A DNA stretch of 14,012 bases from Nitrospirota bacterium (lineage in GTDB: Bacteria > Nitrospirota > Nitrospiria > Nitrospirales > UBA8639). The DNA lies in assembly GCA_020348185.1 (NCBI GenBank), contig CP070743.1:2247044-2261055 (forward strand), read 5' to 3'. Shown piece by piece: positions 13,207 to 14,012 of this stretch (position 1 is the first letter of the stretch; each line of letters begins with the position of its first letter). A program made the position numbers and the translations under genes. The notes beneath the pieces are model-generated. The model did not search any database, was not told where the DNA came from, and was given only the letters and a program-made list of their open reading frames with translations.

Positions 13207-14012
13207 TTACAGCCAGTTCACCCGCTCGGCGGGCCGAATGTAAATCGGCTCTTCCACTTGCTGCCGGACTGCTTCCTTGCCCGACTTGTTGAAGCCCAAC
13301 ACGGTATCATTGTACATCTCAAACTTCTTACCGTGGATTTGGGTCTCGAACACTTTCGGACCAGGAATCACGTCATACCGGAAGATGATCTGCTGGCTGG
13401 CACGCCACAACTGCAGCACGGCCAACAACTCCCGGCTCGGCACCAAATACTTCTCGATGGCATTGTCTACGCCCGGCCCAAACATCTGCCGGATGTAGCC
13501 CCGAGGGGCCTGCCGCGGTGGGATGTAAAATCCATTGGGCTCGGTTCCCCACTGCGGATACAGGGGCAACGCCACTTGCTCCACCCGAATGGCATAATAC
13601 AACGGATTCCACCGATCTTCCGCCCACAGTCCATCCTCGCCAATCTTGACGAGATTCTGCAGCCGGATCTTGCCCACACAGGCCGCCATACATCGGGTTT
13701 CCATGGGCTCACCACCTGTTAAGGGGTCTTTGCCCTCCACCCGTGGATAGCAGGCAATGCACTTCTCCGTTACCCGGGTTGTGCCCCGATACATCGGCTT
13801 CTTGAACGGGCACTGCTCCACACACTTCTTGTAGCCCCGGCACCGGTTCTGGTCAATCAAGACAATCCCATCCTCTGGCCGTTTGTAAATGGCCTTACGA
13901 GGACAGGCTGCCAGACAGCCCGGATACGTGCAGTGGTTACAGATCCGCTGCAGGTAGAAGAAGTACGTCTCATGCTCCGGCAAGCTGCTGCCGGTCATCC
14001 GCCATGGTTCTT
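13207..14012 (-). CDS. nxrB: Nitrite oxidoreductase beta subunit NxrB, 5'-truncated
   Basis: The frame runs off the right edge; 267 C-terminal residues are visible, including EPWR before the internal Met at 13998, which is not the start. NxrB carries electrons from the molybdenum alpha subunit NxrA through iron-sulfur clusters. Counting from that Met, the clusters are C20-x2-C23-x4-C28-x3-C32, then C53-x2-Y56-x2-C59-x3-C63P, then C80-x2-C83 and C103-x3-C107. Y56 sits where NarH has Trp in place of Cys, consistent with a [3Fe-4S] cluster. Segments such as CTYPGCLAACPRKAIYKR, GKDPLTGGEPMETRCMAACV and NPLYYAIRVEQVALPLYPQW closely fit Nitrospira NxrB from memory. The complex oxidises nitrite to nitrate and is periplasm-facing in Nitrospira. 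The gene ends with a strong terminator, and nxrA is expected upstream, outside the window. Codon use looks more GC-rich than in nearby genes, in keeping with high expression. Confidence 0.95.
   Translation of the reverse strand, partial: EPWRMTGSSLPEHETYFFYLQRICNHCTYPGCLAACPRKAIYKRPEDGIVLIDQNRCRGYKKCVEQCPFKKPMYRGTTRVTEKCIACYPRVEGKDPLTGGEPMETRCMAACVGKIRLQNLVKIGEDGLWAEDRWNPLYYAIRVEQVALPLYPQWGTEPNGFYIPPRQAPRGYIRQMFGPGVDNAIEKYLVPSRELLAVLQLWRASQQIIFRYDVIPGPKVFETQIHGKKFEMYNDTVLGFNKSGKEAVRQQVEEPIYIRPAERVNWL

Noticed and set aside
13258..13722. 154-codon plus-strand open frame antisense to nxrB
   Set aside because: It is a shadow of the GC-rich nxrB reading frame, whose protein match is unmistakable.
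13996..13998. ATG as start of nxrB
   Set aside because: The frame is open to the window edge and known NxrB proteins are over 400 residues, so this Met is internal.

Overview
The window most likely comes from a Nitrospira-type nitrite-oxidising bacterium (phylum Nitrospirota). The right edge carries most of an nxrB gene, the iron-sulfur beta subunit of nitrite oxidoreductase, with the ferredoxin-like cysteine clusters of the NarH/NxrB family. The moderate base composition would fit one of the lower-GC Nitrospira lineages, but lineage is a guess.

Layout. (1) Positions 1-4264, plus strand: a metabolic cluster of a 5'-truncated TPP-dependent 2-oxo-acid decarboxylase, a 2OG-Fe(II) oxygenase, a proline-racemase-fold enzyme with the Cys/Thr pair of trans-3-hydroxy-L-proline dehydratases, a glycine/inosamine-type amidinotransferase and a small secreted DUF5329 protein. 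(2) Positions 4492-10921, minus strand: housekeeping and envelope genes, namely a NUDIX ADP-ribose pyrophosphatase, gcvT, a secreted FKBP prolyl isomerase, a FIST-domain protein, a secreted P1-family (DmpA-like) peptidase, a GNAT acetyltransferase and a DUF502 membrane protein. (3) Positions 11157-11459, plus strand: a Trm112-like protein. (4) Positions 11538-12813, minus strand: a two-helix membrane protein and two unrecognised small proteins. (5) Positions 12814-13206: gene-free, with a 131-bp palindromic repeat, a fragment of a second copy and the strong terminator of the nxr operon. (6) Positions 13207-14012, minus strand: nxrB, cut by the window edge.

The first cluster can be read as one route. 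Hydroxylated proline would be dehydrated to pyrroline-2-carboxylate, which equilibrates with 5-amino-2-oxopentanoate. Amidino transfer from arginine would give 2-oxoarginine, and decarboxylation would give 4-guanidinobutanal. This is inference from enzyme families only, but each step's product fits the next enzyme class.

The intergenic DNA of the minus-strand block carries two repeat families. One is built of degenerate GACCTTTTCGAC-like units with inverted arms around a conserved core: two full copies sharing core and orientation, plus one half copy that seems to supply a ribosome binding site. The other is built of GAAACCCGAAAC-like units. A third, unrelated palindromic element lies beside nxrB.
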